This document shows, one piece after another, positions 35,266-44,928 of a DNA stretch of 64,000 nt. This DNA comes from Virgibacillus profundi (GTDB lineage: Bacteria; Bacillota; Bacilli; Bacillales; Amphibacillaceae), in contig NZ_NPOA01000001.1 in assembly GCF_002287375.1 (NCBI RefSeq), positions 620,001 through 684,000 on the forward strand. The letters run 5' to 3'. The notes under the pieces are model-generated. The model saw nothing but the letters and a program-made list of their open reading frames with translations. It was not told the DNA's origin and did not search any database. Position numbers and translations under genes: made by a program. Positions within the stretch are counted from its first letter, which is position 1; every line of letters begins with the position of its first letter.

Positions 35266-36060
35266 ATGAAGCTTTATTTAGATCCGGGACATGGTGGATC
35301 AGACCCGGGTGCCAGTGGAAATGGGATAAAGGAAAAGGATATCGTTTTGGATATCGCAATTAAAATACGGACAATTTTAACGAATGATTATGAAAATGCT
35401 GTGATAAAAATGAGCAGAACAAGTGATAGTACGAAGAGTTTACAGCAGCGAACCAATGAGGCTAATTCCTGGGGAGCAGATTATTATTTATCCATTCATT
35501 GTAATGCTTTCAATGGAACAGCCCAAGGATATGAGGACTTTATCCATAGCAGCTTATCCAACAATTCGAAAACCGCTAAATATCAGGACATTTTGCATGC
35601 TGAGATTGCGAAAGTGAATCAACTTAGAAACCGTGGACAGAAAAAGGCGAATTTCCATGTATTACGCGAAACAACTATGTCAGCACTTTTAACAGAAAAT
35701 GGTTTTATCGATCATGCAAGTGATGCAGCTTTGATGAAAAAATCTTCATGGCGCCAAAGAATTGCACAAGGACATGTAAATGGACTAGCAAGGGCTTTTA
35801 ATCTTCAAAGAAAAGAGAACGGCTCTAAAACAATTTATAAAATCATCGCCGGCTCCTTCAAATCAAAAGCTAATGCAGATGAACGAAAAGATTTCCTGAA
35901 TACAAAGGGCATTGAATCGTTTGTAGATCAGGTATCTATTTCCGGAGAGCGGTGGTACCGCGTTCAAGCCGGTGCATTTTCCAACCGAACGAATGCAGAC
36001 GTACGTTTGAATGAAGTAAAAAATGCAGGTATAGCAGATGCATATATTATTAGTGAATAG
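35266..36060 (+). CDS. N-acetylmuramoyl-L-alanine amidase with SPOR domain, CwlC-like
   Basis: This 264-residue zinc amidase cleaves the bond between muramic acid and the stem peptide. The Amidase_3 domain (1-176) has DPGHGGSDPGASG (H8 as zinc ligand), the acidic KEKD segment, SIHCNAFNG (second His) and LLTENGFIDH (catalytic Glu). Two sporulation-related (SPOR) repeats follow (YKIIAGSFKSKANADERKDF and YRVQAGAFSNRTNADVRLNE). There is no signal peptide, as in CwlC, which is released for mother-cell lysis. ATG 35266 has GGGGGA upstream. The shared promoter block suggests control by the sigma factor at 31511. Confidence 0.88.
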   Translation: MKLYLDPGHGGSDPGASGNGIKEKDIVLDIAIKIRTILTNDYENAVIKMSRTSDSTKSLQQRTNEANSWGADYYLSIHCNAFNGTAQGYEDFIHSSLSNNSKTAKYQDILHAEIAKVNQLRNRGQKKANFHVLRETTMSALLTENGFIDHASDAALMKKSSWRQRIAQGHVNGLARAFNLQRKENGSKTIYKIIAGSFKSKANADERKDFLNTKGIESFVDQVSISGERWYRVQAGAFSNRTNADVRLNEVKNAGIADAYIISE

Positions 36061-36225
36061 AAAATCCTGGAGTATAGTAGGTTAGTATAAAAATTAATTG
36101 ACTCAACAAGTTCTGGCAACAAACTCTGGAGTAACAGTGTCGAAAGTGGTAGTAGGGAGACTATATTGATGAAGGAAATGAAAAAATAGATGAAGCAAGA
36201 GATAAAAAGAATGATCAATAATCTT

Positions 36226-36260
36226 GTTCCGGCTGTACCATTTGGTGTAGCCGGACTTTT
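36226..36260 (+). terminator. Intrinsic terminator downstream of the amidase gene
   Basis: The stem GTTCCGGCT-TACCA / TGGTGT-AGCCGGAC, with small mismatches, is followed by TTTT, about 165 bp after the stop codon. Confidence 0.7.
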
Positions 36261-36265
36261 AATGG

Positions 36266-36793
36266 TTAACTAGAGGCTACCCACTTCGCAAAGGAAAATA
36301 GATCAGGAAAATACATATCTGCACTCGTGTGATCTTCCTTTCGATCCCCGACTAAAACGGTTTGTGTTCCCGCTTCCCTTCCGGCTTCTATATCGGGGGC
36401 TCTATCACCTACCATGTAGCTATTCGCAACGTCAACATCATGTTTCTTTGCTAAATTCAGAATCATTTGAGGCTTTGGCTTACGACAGGCACATGCTGCT
36501 TTCGGTTTATGTGGACAATAAGCAATATCATCAATATTTGCACCAAAAGCTGCTAAGTCAGCTTCCATCTTTTTATGGACAGCATGTAAAGCTGACTCCT
36601 TCATGAAACCAAGGCCAATTCCACCTTGATTCGTAACAACAAAAACCTTAAACCCTTCTTCATTAAAAATTTTAATTGCTTGCCCAACCCTATCCAACAG
36701 ATAAAAATCCTCCGGCTTGTTTACAAATTTTACCCGGTGACTAAGCACCTCATTGATTACACCATCACGGTCTAAAAACACAGCCTCTTTCAT
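36266..36793 (-). CDS. HAD phosphatase, heptose-bisphosphate phosphatase (GmhB) type
   Basis: This 175-residue HAD-IIIA phosphatase has motif I DRDGVIN (D8, D10), motif II VVTNQGGIG, and the zinc loop CPHKP-CACRKPKP characteristic of GmhB, then GDRAPDIEAG as motif IV. The family removes a phosphate from heptose 1,7-bisphosphate or histidinol phosphate. In a Gram-positive organism the likely product is a surface or S-layer glycan precursor, but no heptose genes are nearby. The ribosome site is AAAGGTG before ATG 36793. Confidence 0.85.
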   Translation of the reverse strand: MKEAVFLDRDGVINEVLSHRVKFVNKPEDFYLLDRVGQAIKIFNEEGFKVFVVTNQGGIGLGFMKESALHAVHKKMEADLAAFGANIDDIAYCPHKPKAACACRKPKPQMILNLAKKHDVDVANSYMVGDRAPDIEAGREAGTQTVLVGDRKEDHTSADMYFPDLFSFAKWVASS

Positions 36794-36856
36794 AAAATCA
36801 CCTTTTCTAAGGATAATATAATGATTAGTTTTTAGATTTGGGCTGGATTTATTCGT

Positions 36857-37471
36857 TTAATTATTTATATACTTCTCAAAGATATCCCCAAAGTCTTTCT
36901 CATGATACTGGTCACGCACTGATTTTAACCAGGAAAATCCATACTCTGTTAATTCTTTATATTGTTCTGCCAGATTTGTTTCATTTGTTCTTGAATTTTG
37001 CAGAACGGTAACAGCTTTATCCAGACTTTGCCCAGCCATTTCTGAAATAACACCATTTTCATGTGTAGTTTCGGAAATATGAAGCAGAGCTTTGTACAGA
37101 TCTTTTAAATTGTCAATTTCATCTTTATGAACATCAATAGTAATCGGTTGGTTGCCTAAGGTTAATTTGATTTCTATATCCAAATCGACTCTTCCGGCTG
37201 TTTCCAGGAGTACGTTTGTTATTTTATTCTGTGAGTAAGGATAACGGTACAAGGTTCGTTTGGAAGAAGAAGCCTTTTCACCATCTACATGGATTAAAGC
37301 TAAGTTGGTGAAGCAATATTCATCGGCTTTTGTTTTAATCAGAAAGTAAATTTTTTCATCATCTTCATGTCTAACATAATCATCAGCATCGGTTTTATCA
37401 TAATCCTCTGGTCCGATAATTTTACCAATATCAGATAAACCTAAAGCATCTGAAGCTAACTTCTTTAACAT
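36857..37471 (-). CDS. Bacterial PH-domain protein, YvbH-like
   Basis: This 204-residue soluble protein has a bacterial PH domain in residues 10-115 (YFLIKTKADEYCFTNLALIH, SKRTLYRYPYSQNKI) and a C-terminal helical region (ISETTHENGVISEMAGQSLD) like the YvbH oligomerisation segment. Length and layout match B. subtilis YvbH. Its function is unknown. It lies 63 bp upstream of the GmhB-like gene in the same direction, possibly as one operon. Confidence 0.75.
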   Translation of the reverse strand: MLKKLASDALGLSDIGKIIGPEDYDKTDADDYVRHEDDEKIYFLIKTKADEYCFTNLALIHVDGEKASSSKRTLYRYPYSQNKITNVLLETAGRVDLDIEIKLTLGNQPITIDVHKDEIDNLKDLYKALLHISETTHENGVISEMAGQSLDKAVTVLQNSRTNETNLAEQYKELTEYGFSWLKSVRDQYHEKDFGDIFEKYINN

Positions 37472-37717
37472 TTCTATCTCTCTCCTTCTATTTTTAAAAT
37501 TAATATGTTCAGAATTATTGTATCATTTAGGTGTTTTAATTTAAACCATTCTTTAAATCTCGATAAAATTCGGACATCCCCATGTAAATCGGTATAACCA
37601 AATCCATCAGAATATAATGCAAAAGATAGAAATCACAATTATAGTTATTTTAGAGGGATTTAACCCACCTATGTAGAAATATGTATTAACTGAGCTTAGG
37701 GCGTGATCTGATTGATA

Positions 37718-38365
37718 ATGTATCGTTTACCCATACTTATATTACTTATGAGCATTCTTTATATTTTCATCATTCCGGAAGAACCTTTAGGCATTAAACT
37801 TCTATTCAAATTGATCCCAATGGCCATGATTATCTTTTATGCCATTAGAAAACTTCCTGGAAAGAAGTCGCTCACACATTGGCTGATCCTAATCGGATTA
37901 TTCTTCAGCATGATAGGTGATGGAACACTGCACTGGTTTGTTGTTGGTTTATCTGCCTTTCTGATTGGACATCTATTTTATATGACAGGTTTTTTTGCAA
38001 AATGGAATTTTTCTGTGATTCGATTTTTGATGATCGTTCCTATTGCTGTATATGGGTTTTTCATGGGAAGTGAGCTGTTGAATGCATTGAAGCAGGAGGG
38101 AAATGATACTTTAATTATTCCAGTGCTTGCTTATATTATAGTTATTTCATTGATGGCTTGGTCTGCAGTGATGACAGGGAATAAATGGGTGATCATGGGA
38201 AGTATTTTGTTTGTTATTTCTGATAGTATATTGGCATGGAATATGTTTGTAGCACCTGTGAATTTCTCCGGAGAACTTATTATGTCGACATACTATGGAG
38301 CGCAATTTCTGATTGCACATAGTCTGGGAACGATTGTGAAAAGAAGTAATCGGGTTGTATGGTAG
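37718..38365 (+). CDS. YhhN/TMEM86 family membrane protein (lysoplasmalogenase-like)
   Basis: This 215-residue protein has eight hydrophobic segments and the family's aspartate motifs FFSMIGDGTLHW and FVISDSILAWN, plus FLIGHLFYMTGF. Animal TMEM86 members hydrolyse lysoplasmalogens; the bacterial role is open. The start is ATG 37718 or TTG 37712; neither has a strong ribosome site (AGGGCGTGAT is the best). It is monocistronic, ending in a clear terminator. Confidence 0.78.
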   Translation: MYRLPILILLMSILYIFIIPEEPLGIKLLFKLIPMAMIIFYAIRKLPGKKSLTHWLILIGLFFSMIGDGTLHWFVVGLSAFLIGHLFYMTGFFAKWNFSVIRFLMIVPIAVYGFFMGSELLNALKQEGNDTLIIPVLAYIIVISLMAWSAVMTGNKWVIMGSILFVISDSILAWNMFVAPVNFSGELIMSTYYGAQFLIAHSLGTIVKRSNRVVW

Positions 38366-38374
38366 CAATTAAAA

Positions 38375-38413
38375 TGCCAGACCTGCACGCAGCTAGGCCT
38401 GGCATCTTTTCAA
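38375..38413 (+). terminator. Intrinsic terminator of the YhhN gene
   Basis: The stem AATGCCAG-CCT / AGG-CTGGCAT is followed by CTTTTC, ten bases after the stop codon. Confidence 0.8.
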
Positions 38414-38476
38414 TATGCTTACTCTTTGTTTAACCATATCTGCATCTTGTTAAACATTTTCTTAAGGAATTATATG

Positions 38477-40168
38477 TCAATACATAATCCCTTCCCTTGT
38501 ATGAGTCTCAGCTAAAAAGTTAGGATCCGGATCAAAATAGTCTTCGTTGTAGTGGAAATGGAATTGGCCATCCTGCACATAGCCTGCGCCCCATGTAGGA
38601 TCCATTTCAAGCCACTCTCCATCTACTTTTACTTCCACCCATGCATGGCGTTCACCTGCATAGCCTTCCACATAATGTGATTTGATCCCAATCGCTCGTA
38701 ATAACGCTGTTGCAAGAAATGCATAGTCCTGACAAATACCAATACCGGATTCTAGTGTTGATAATGCACTGTCCCCAATATTGAAAATATCATTTTCTGC
38801 TTTTTCTACATCATAAGCAACATGCTCTGCAACAAACTGATAAATAGCTTTTGCCTTTTCCCGTTCACTTTCAAGTCCGGCAGTAAGTTCTTCCGCTTTT
38901 TGAATGATTGCCGGGTGATCTGACTCAATGCCTCGGGATGGCAATAGATCACGTTCATCAACTATACCTTCTACCTGATGATTTATTTTTACCACACCTT
39001 GAAAATAAAACATAGATTGATCATGCTGCTCGAGATCAGGTACATTAATTATCACTTCATAATCTCCTGGCCCGAACCTGAAGTATGCCGTTCCATCGAA
39101 TTGATAGTTTTCCACCGGGATAAGGTAGCCTGATTCCAAATTTTCATCCAGGTGTTTTACTGTAACAATCACATAGTTAATATCCGCCGCACCTGGAGCT
39201 TCAGGATCTATTTCCCCTGCAACCTGGTATGCCTGCTGGTCGAGCACAGCTTCTGTATGAAAGGTTGGTTCGTCAAGTGATACGCCACGGGTGATATATT
39301 CATTGTATTTCTCCATCTCGGCAAAAACAGTTTCTGTTTGATTATCTGCATAAAAGGAGGCTGATTCATAATAAAGATCCTCCGCTTCATTATATGTCTG
39401 AATACGAATGTGATGGATTCCTTCTCCAAAGTATAATGGCACATCTCCTGAAAACTTATTATCTTTAACCGGAAACAGGATTTGTCTGTTTTCATTTTCC
39501 TTGTTTACCTGAACGAGCACCATCTCCCCTGTATGATCTTCCGGAACAGTCCCTTCGATATGTACACCGGCTTCAGAATCACTGATACCAAAAGCTGGAC
39601 TCGTTAGCTGAATATTATTTTTCACTCCATACTTTGTATACTCGACTTCACGCTCTACATTCTGATCCTGATTGATTACATCAAAGGAGGCAGCTTCATA
39701 GTATTTGTCCTCTTCTCCAGCTTTATTACTTGGAACCCGTACACTTACCTGATATTCACCTTCTCCATGATGAAGCTTCATTTGCTTGGAAAATTCCCCG
39801 TTTTCTAATGGGATATAATAATTAAAATCATTCTTTTCGATCTTCTTCATGGGTTCATCAGTTGTGATAACAACCCAGATAAGGTTTTCATTGAAATTAT
39901 CAGCCTGTCCAATCGTCCCTTTAAGTTCTACGATCGTATTAGCAGAGATTTCTTCTTTTTCAGGTGATATAAGGGAAAAGTCAATTTCTTCTGCATATGG
40001 ACTTAATTGAATGGCTGCACTTTCTATTACTTCTGTATCCTCTGCTTCAACTTCTTTAACTTCTTCTTGCTTTTCATCCTCGCTCGGTTCAGCACTTTCC
40101 TCATTGGAACAGCCCACCACCACAAGAAGCATAGAAATAATTGCGAATACAATCCTTACCTGTTTCAC
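38477..40168 (-). CDS. Lipoprotein with three repeated beta domains and a transglutaminase-like domain
   Basis: This 563-residue exported lipoprotein has signal peptide and lipobox VVVGC (Cys20). About residues 50-175, 180-280 and 285-395 are three related Ig-like repeats, each closing with a motif like YYEAASF. The C-terminal transglutaminase/protease-like domain has a Cys-His-Asp triad: C479 (GIGICQDYAFLA), H508 (GERHAWVEV) and D523 (MDPTWG). Such proteins act on peptide bonds or crosslinks at the cell surface; the substrate is unknown. The start is GTG 40168 with GGGTGAT upstream. Confidence 0.85.
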   Translation of the reverse strand: MKQVRIVFAIISMLLVVVGCSNEESAEPSEDEKQEEVKEVEAEDTEVIESAAIQLSPYAEEIDFSLISPEKEEISANTIVELKGTIGQADNFNENLIWVVITTDEPMKKIEKNDFNYYIPLENGEFSKQMKLHHGEGEYQVSVRVPSNKAGEEDKYYEAASFDVINQDQNVEREVEYTKYGVKNNIQLTSPAFGISDSEAGVHIEGTVPEDHTGEMVLVQVNKENENRQILFPVKDNKFSGDVPLYFGEGIHHIRIQTYNEAEDLYYESASFYADNQTETVFAEMEKYNEYITRGVSLDEPTFHTEAVLDQQAYQVAGEIDPEAPGAADINYVIVTVKHLDENLESGYLIPVENYQFDGTAYFRFGPGDYEVIINVPDLEQHDQSMFYFQGVVKINHQVEGIVDERDLLPSRGIESDHPAIIQKAEELTAGLESEREKAKAIYQFVAEHVAYDVEKAENDIFNIGDSALSTLESGIGICQDYAFLATALLRAIGIKSHYVEGYAGERHAWVEVKVDGEWLEMDPTWGAGYVQDGQFHFHYNEDYFDPDPNFLAETHTREGIMY

Positions 40169-40297
40169 TATATCACCCGATTCATGAATTTTTGGAAAAT
40201 ATTACTTCTATCATACTATGAAAGTCAGGATGGGGAAATTAAAAAAATGCTCAAAGCTACAATAACTTGAGCATTTTTAGATATATTTTTTCAGTAA

Positions 40298-40795
40298 CTA
40301 ATCCCTTGCAATCATATCAAGCCACTTAATATCTGCTTCCAAATGAAGCAAAGCACCCTCCACAAGCATCTTCATCGTTTTATTCCCCGATTGGTTCATC
40401 TGCTTCCTCAATTGGGTAAGATTCAAGACATCTTTCATCATTGTTTGCTTTTGAACCTGGATCATCCTCTGTTTATCTTTATAATCCACAAAACTCGCAC
40501 AAAGGTATTTGAAATAAAATTCATCTTTGAGTAAAGAACGTCCAACAGGTTTTTCCAGCCAGTTCCACAGCTCATCTTTTCCTTGTTTGGTAATTGTGTA
40601 TTGTTTTCGATCCTTCAGGTCATGGCCAGGTGATTCAACAAGGTTATCTCTTTCCAGTCTGTCGAGTGTTGTGTATACCTGACCAGCATTAAGCGGCCAC
40701 ATGCTCTCAACGAGTTCATCGAAGCCTGTTTTCAATTCATAGCCATGTCTTGGTTTTTCATATAGCAATGCAAGTAGTGAATGTTTTACAGACAT
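40298..40795 (-). CDS. PadR-family transcriptional regulator
   Basis: This 165-residue protein has an N-terminal winged helix (MSVKHSLLALLYEKPRHGYE, LVESPGHDLKDRKQYTITKQ) and a C-terminal helical dimerisation part. It is the last gene of a four-gene operon with an ABC transporter. The inverted repeat in the operon promoter is the likely target, which would make the operon autoregulated. Ligands of such regulators are usually the drug or peptide the pump exports (family knowledge). Confidence 0.88.
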   Translation of the reverse strand: MSVKHSLLALLYEKPRHGYELKTGFDELVESMWPLNAGQVYTTLDRLERDNLVESPGHDLKDRKQYTITKQGKDELWNWLEKPVGRSLLKDEFYFKYLCASFVDYKDKQRMIQVQKQTMMKDVLNLTQLRKQMNQSGNKTMKMLVEGALLHLEADIKWLDMIARD

Positions 40796-40807
40796 AAAGA
40801 TCCCCGC

Positions 40808-43279
40808 TTACTCATAAGATATCGCTTCCTTTACTGGTACGCTTGATGCTATGACGCTTGGTAGCCATGATGCAAAAAATGTGAATAGTAAGCCGCCTGA
40901 AATCGCTAAAATTAAGCTGGTCCATGGAACCGTAAAGCTTAATAGTGCCTGCGCCTGGTCAGATTGTGAATTTAAATAGATAACCAGAATTCCGTAACCG
41001 ATCCCTACGATTACACCCACTAAACCAATAATTAAACCCTCTGCAATGATCATAAATCTGACCTGCCCTTTTGTAAAACCGATTGCTCGCATTGTACCAA
41101 TTTCCTTGACCCGCTCGAGTGTATTCATAAATAAGGTATTGCTGATTCCAATTGCTGATAAAACAATAATGAGCAGAAGCAGTCCCTGCATAAGCTCGTT
41201 CATTCCAGTTAATGCATTAGTAGACTGTGCAACCGTCATGGATGCACTATTAACATTGGATAACTCATCACCATAAGTCTCCCAGACCTGATCATAAACA
41301 AGGGGAATACTTGCTTCGTCATTGGCAGTAATCGCTAAATTATACTGCCCAGTCCAATTAAGGACTGTTCTAAGTGTCGACTCTTCTACAAACGCTACAT
41401 AGTTCGTGTAGTGAGATGTCTGCACACTTCCTTTCACAAAGAAATCGGTTTTGCCAGAAGGGGTATTCATTGTAAAAACATCCCCAACTTCTCCTCCCCA
41501 CTCAGCTAATGCACGTTCCCCAAGATAGAGAGTCGCAAGTTCGGTGGCTTCGTTTGCTTCAGCTGTGATAAGGAAAATCTCTGCTTCCTCAGCCTCTCCT
41601 GAAAAACTCATGATCGAAAATTCCCGTTCCTCTTCATTTTGAGTTTCCCACGTAACATTCGGTATGTCAGCAAATCGATAGGCACTTGCAATACCTTCCA
41701 TCGCTTCAACGGTTTCCAGATCCCCGTCCTGCCATGGGCTTTCTTTAACCACATGAATGTCCCCACCGTATGTTGAGCGAACTTCTGATTCCATTCCATC
41801 AGGTAGTGACTCAAGTGTCGCACTCATAAACAATGCTAAACTAACACCAATCGCAAGCATCGCGGATGTATTAACATTGCGGTTTTCAAATTGTTTAACA
41901 GATCTAATCGCTTGTTTGCCAGAATAATTGAAGATCCACTTGAATAATGGACTGATCATTGATTGAATTCCCCGCATAAATAACGGGTACAAAAGCACGA
42001 GCCCAATAAAAAGGAACAAAAAGGCAATATTGTTATCGATTAATCCAATTCCCGTACAAATCACACCTGCTACTATTCGTATCGTATTTCCACCTTTACT
42101 AGCTCTTTGTTGTGCTGCCTTATCAACCATTGCTTCCATAACTGGTGTTTTTCCTGCTTGGTATACAGGAAAAGCAGCAGCCAGAAAGGGAAACAGAATT
42201 CCAACAGCTGCAGAAATAATAAGTGGAACAGTTAATTCCAAATCATACGTTATATTCTGTGTAGCAATAGCAGCCATTAGCATTTCCTGAAAAAACCCAC
42301 CAAACAATATACCAATTGGTAGAGCAAGAGTGGTTCCTATTAGTGCAAGAAGTCCAATTTCCTGTAATACAAGACGGTTAATGTTTCCATTTGTATAGCC
42401 TAAACTCTTCATGACAGCAAATTCTTTTCTTCGTTCAATAATACTTGCATAAATCATGTTAAACACAATAAAGCCACTTATAAAGACAGATAATATTGCG
42501 ATAATGTTGAACGTCCAATATAGTCCTTCCATATCATTATTTTGTCTTCCATCGATCACGACTGGCTGTATATATAGATCAGAGGATGAAAGCTCTGCCT
42601 GGTAGGAGGTAAGAAGCTCATCACTTCTTTCGTGATTCTTTGTTGCAAACCTGTAATTGGTAATTTCGTCTTCCATCCCAGTCCAATTTTGGAGAGTATC
42701 AAGTGGAATCATTACACGTGAATGCTGAAAAGCTGCCTTTTCCATCGTCTGTGGGCTTTTTAACATAGACCCTTCATAGACAATTGCAGTTACTTCCATA
42801 CTTCCCATATCTTTAAATATAACTGTATCGCCTATCTCTTTCCCCCAGAGATTTGCCGCATTCTCTGTAATAATAAGTCCTTCTTTTGTAACGTCTCCTT
42901 CTTTTTCGGGAAGTTCGTTTATTCCATTATCAAAGCTTGCGACACCTGTAATTCTTACAGAAGCTTGAGCGGGACTTACGCCATCTAGTTCAACAAATCC
43001 CTGCTTTAATAATGCTGCGTTTCCCTTGTCAAAATCCTCCCGGTCTACCAACCAGTCCAGCTCACTTTCCTGAAATGAAAAGCCATTACTCTGAATCCAA
43101 TAATCTGCATTGCCTGCATATAATTGTTCATAGTGATTCAGCGTGCTTGAGGTTGTTTGCTTGGCGATAAGCATTCCTGCCATAACAACAACACCAATAA
43201 TAAGTGCAATAAGTGTAAAGAAAAATCGCTTTTTGTTTCGTGTTAAATTACGCCATGAAACGAGAAAGGAACTCAGCAT
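40808..43279 (-). CDS. FtsX/MacB-type ABC transporter permease
   Basis: This 823-residue permease has an N-terminal helix, a large outside domain, then three membrane helices (about 270-410), a second outside domain and a final FtsX block of three helices near the C-terminus (MNTLERVKEIGTMRAIGFTK). Two FtsX domains in one chain are typical of lipoprotein or peptide-type exporters. ATG 43279 is chosen, with GGGAGG upstream; a longer frame reaches into the ATPase gene. It overlaps the ATPase gene by 32 bp. Confidence 0.85.
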   Translation of the reverse strand: MLSSFLVSWRNLTRNKKRFFFTLIALIIGVVVMAGMLIAKQTTSSTLNHYEQLYAGNADYWIQSNGFSFQESELDWLVDREDFDKGNAALLKQGFVELDGVSPAQASVRITGVASFDNGINELPEKEGDVTKEGLIITENAANLWGKEIGDTVIFKDMGSMEVTAIVYEGSMLKSPQTMEKAAFQHSRVMIPLDTLQNWTGMEDEITNYRFATKNHERSDELLTSYQAELSSSDLYIQPVVIDGRQNNDMEGLYWTFNIIAILSVFISGFIVFNMIYASIIERRKEFAVMKSLGYTNGNINRLVLQEIGLLALIGTTLALPIGILFGGFFQEMLMAAIATQNITYDLELTVPLIISAAVGILFPFLAAAFPVYQAGKTPVMEAMVDKAAQQRASKGGNTIRIVAGVICTGIGLIDNNIAFLFLFIGLVLLYPLFMRGIQSMISPLFKWIFNYSGKQAIRSVKQFENRNVNTSAMLAIGVSLALFMSATLESLPDGMESEVRSTYGGDIHVVKESPWQDGDLETVEAMEGIASAYRFADIPNVTWETQNEEEREFSIMSFSGEAEEAEIFLITAEANEATELATLYLGERALAEWGGEVGDVFTMNTPSGKTDFFVKGSVQTSHYTNYVAFVEESTLRTVLNWTGQYNLAITANDEASIPLVYDQVWETYGDELSNVNSASMTVAQSTNALTGMNELMQGLLLLIIVLSAIGISNTLFMNTLERVKEIGTMRAIGFTKGQVRFMIIAEGLIIGLVGVIVGIGYGILVIYLNSQSDQAQALLSFTVPWTSLILAISGGLLFTFFASWLPSVIASSVPVKEAISYE

Positions 43280-43961
43280 AATCGTCATCCTCCCGTTGTA
43301 CTTCCGTTTCAATGAGCCCATCTTTAAATAAAACAATTCGATCTGCATAGCCTGCTGCAAACAAGTCGTGGGTCACCATCACAATCGTCTGTCCCCTATC
43401 CTGATGAAAAGCAGACAATAAATCCAGAATATCACTGGATCTTTCCCTGTCCAGATTACCAGTTGGCTCATCTGCCAGAAGAATATCCGGTTGATGAATA
43501 AGTGCTCTTGCTATCGCAACACGCTGTTGCTGCCCACCACTCAATTCATATGGAAAACGCTTGTCATAGCCTTTCAGATCCACTGCATTTAAAAGCTCAT
43601 GTATAGCTACCGAATCAACTTTCCTTCCGTCTGCATGTAATGGAAAAGCAATATTTTCATAAACGGATAATGTTGGCAGGAGCTGATAGCTTTGAAAAAC
43701 AAAACCAATTTTTCTGCGTCTGATAATTGTCCGCTGTTTCTCTGTTTTCTTTTGCAATTCGACCCCATCAAGCTTAATCGCTCCCTCTGTAGGAACATCA
43801 AGACCACCAAGTAATTGGAGAAGCGTACTTTTTCCAGATCCACTTGGCCCCATAATTGCTACAAATTCACCCTTCTGAACAGAAAAATCAATGCCTTTAA
43901 GAACAGAAGTTTTTTCTCCTCCAGTATTAAACACCTTTTTTAAACCAATTGTTTGAATCAT
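43248..43961 (-). CDS. ABC transporter ATP-binding protein (LolD/MacB type)
   Basis: This 237-residue ATPase has Walker A GPSGSGKSTLLQLL, the Q-loop in FVFQSYQLLP, the signature LSGGQQQRVAIARAL and Walker B ILLADEPTGNLD with the following H-loop in MVTHD. It pairs with the following FtsX-type permease. ATG 43961 has AAAGGGTG upstream and starts five bases past the stop of the preceding gene. The export substrate is unknown. Confidence 0.92.
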   Translation of the reverse strand: MIQTIGLKKVFNTGGEKTSVLKGIDFSVQKGEFVAIMGPSGSGKSTLLQLLGGLDVPTEGAIKLDGVELQKKTEKQRTIIRRRKIGFVFQSYQLLPTLSVYENIAFPLHADGRKVDSVAIHELLNAVDLKGYDKRFPYELSGGQQQRVAIARALIHQPDILLADEPTGNLDRERSSDILDLLSAFHQDRGQTIVMVTHDLFAAGYADRIVLFKDGLIETEVQREDDDYAEFLSRFMA

Positions 43962-43966
43962 AATCG

Positions 43967-44623
43967 TCACCCTTTCGAATTAGATGGAAAAATCGTATAA
44001 GACCACGAATAAATAAAATCGATGATAAAAACAAGTCCCCATAGCTGCGAAAAACCATAGATAATTTCATTGGGATAAGGTGTTTCAGCAACGTTTTCAG
44101 TTCCCTCCATACTGAACCATGATAGATCCGTTAGATAATTAAGAAAGTCTCCCATACTACCTGACGTATAAATCCATATCCCTGCTTGAACTACTACAAA
44201 TACAATCAGATGTGCCATTGCACTAAAGCGATATTTTCTCGCCACATATCGCGGGTCTTTCTGTTTGTTCATGATTTGTATGTCTTTTTCTGAAAGGAGC
44301 TCGACACCACGCCAGCCACCAATTTTCCTGCGCATCAAGCGATCCAATTTCAAAAAGTCAAAAATCCCAAACGTACATGCATAGATCACAAAAATTGTTA
44401 TGACGATCTGAAAAGTAGATATTTCACCTGTTTCCTGATAAATCATTAAAGCCATTATCGCTTCGAGTACCAATAATAGGAGGAATAGTAGCAAAAATAA
44501 CAAACTGAATTTGCGCCTATCAAAGAAATAACGCACCGCCCCAAATAGAAGTAGTGATATAACGGATAACACTTCAGCTGTGATAAATATTTCCCATTGA
44601 AATTTTAATATCAATTCCATCAT
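43967..44623 (-). CDS. Four-helix membrane protein of the PadR-ABC operon
   Basis: This 218-residue protein has two N-terminal membrane helices, a third at about residues 75-95 and two more near the end (LIVFVVVQAGIWIYT, WGLVFIIDFIYSW). A basic cytoplasmic loop (KLDRLMRRKIGGWRG) lies in the middle. I do not recognise the family. It is first in the operon, directly behind the PadR-type operator, and may be an accessory subunit or sensor of the pump. Confidence 0.65.
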   Translation of the reverse strand: MMELILKFQWEIFITAEVLSVISLLLFGAVRYFFDRRKFSLLFLLLFLLLLVLEAIMALMIYQETGEISTFQIVITIFVIYACTFGIFDFLKLDRLMRRKIGGWRGVELLSEKDIQIMNKQKDPRYVARKYRFSAMAHLIVFVVVQAGIWIYTSGSMGDFLNYLTDLSWFSMEGTENVAETPYPNEIIYGFSQLWGLVFIIDFIYSWSYTIFPSNSKG

Positions 44624-44661
44624 TACATTATTTACCCCAATCCTTATATACTGAGTATCTA

Positions 44662-44697
44662 GTTACTGAGTATATATATACCGAGTAACTATGTCAA
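44662..44697 (-). promoter_or_regulatory. Promoter with PadR-type operator
   Basis: On the minus strand TTGACA (44697-44692), a 17-bp spacer and TATACT (44674-44669) make a near-consensus SigA promoter. The inverted repeat GTTACTGAGTAT / ATACCGAGTAAC (44662-44689, one mismatch) covers the spacer and -10. A further ATACTGAGTAT (44648-44658) adjoins. This is a strong candidate for the site of the PadR gene in the operon. Confidence 0.75.
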
Positions 44698-44928
44698 TAG
44701 TTTTTACATATTTTTTTCAAACTTATCTATAAAATTATTTTGGGAAAACATGAGACAATCAGTTACTTGCTGCGACCCTGTAAATATTAATAACTTTAAT
44801 GGTTAAACTAACTTGGCAGTAAAGAAAGTATATCCATATTTCTTTCTGCATAAGCGCAACTAAGGCATCGCCGAAGTCCTGGCGAATGCCAAGTTTTCTA
44901 ATAGTAAATTCTTAACGAGGAGGTTTAT
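44698..44928. other. Intergenic region with inverted copy of the 90-bp repeat
   Basis: Bases 44815-44900 are the reverse of the repeat at 6926-7015 (shared GCCAAGTTTTCTA, GCAACTAAGGCAT, CTGCATAAG). No other feature is visible except the ribosome binding site of the small gene that follows. Confidence 0.6.

Noticed and set aside
36160-36200. Tiny ORF after the amidase gene
   Set aside because: It has only a few codons and no ribosome site; the region more likely is an untranslated tail before the terminator.
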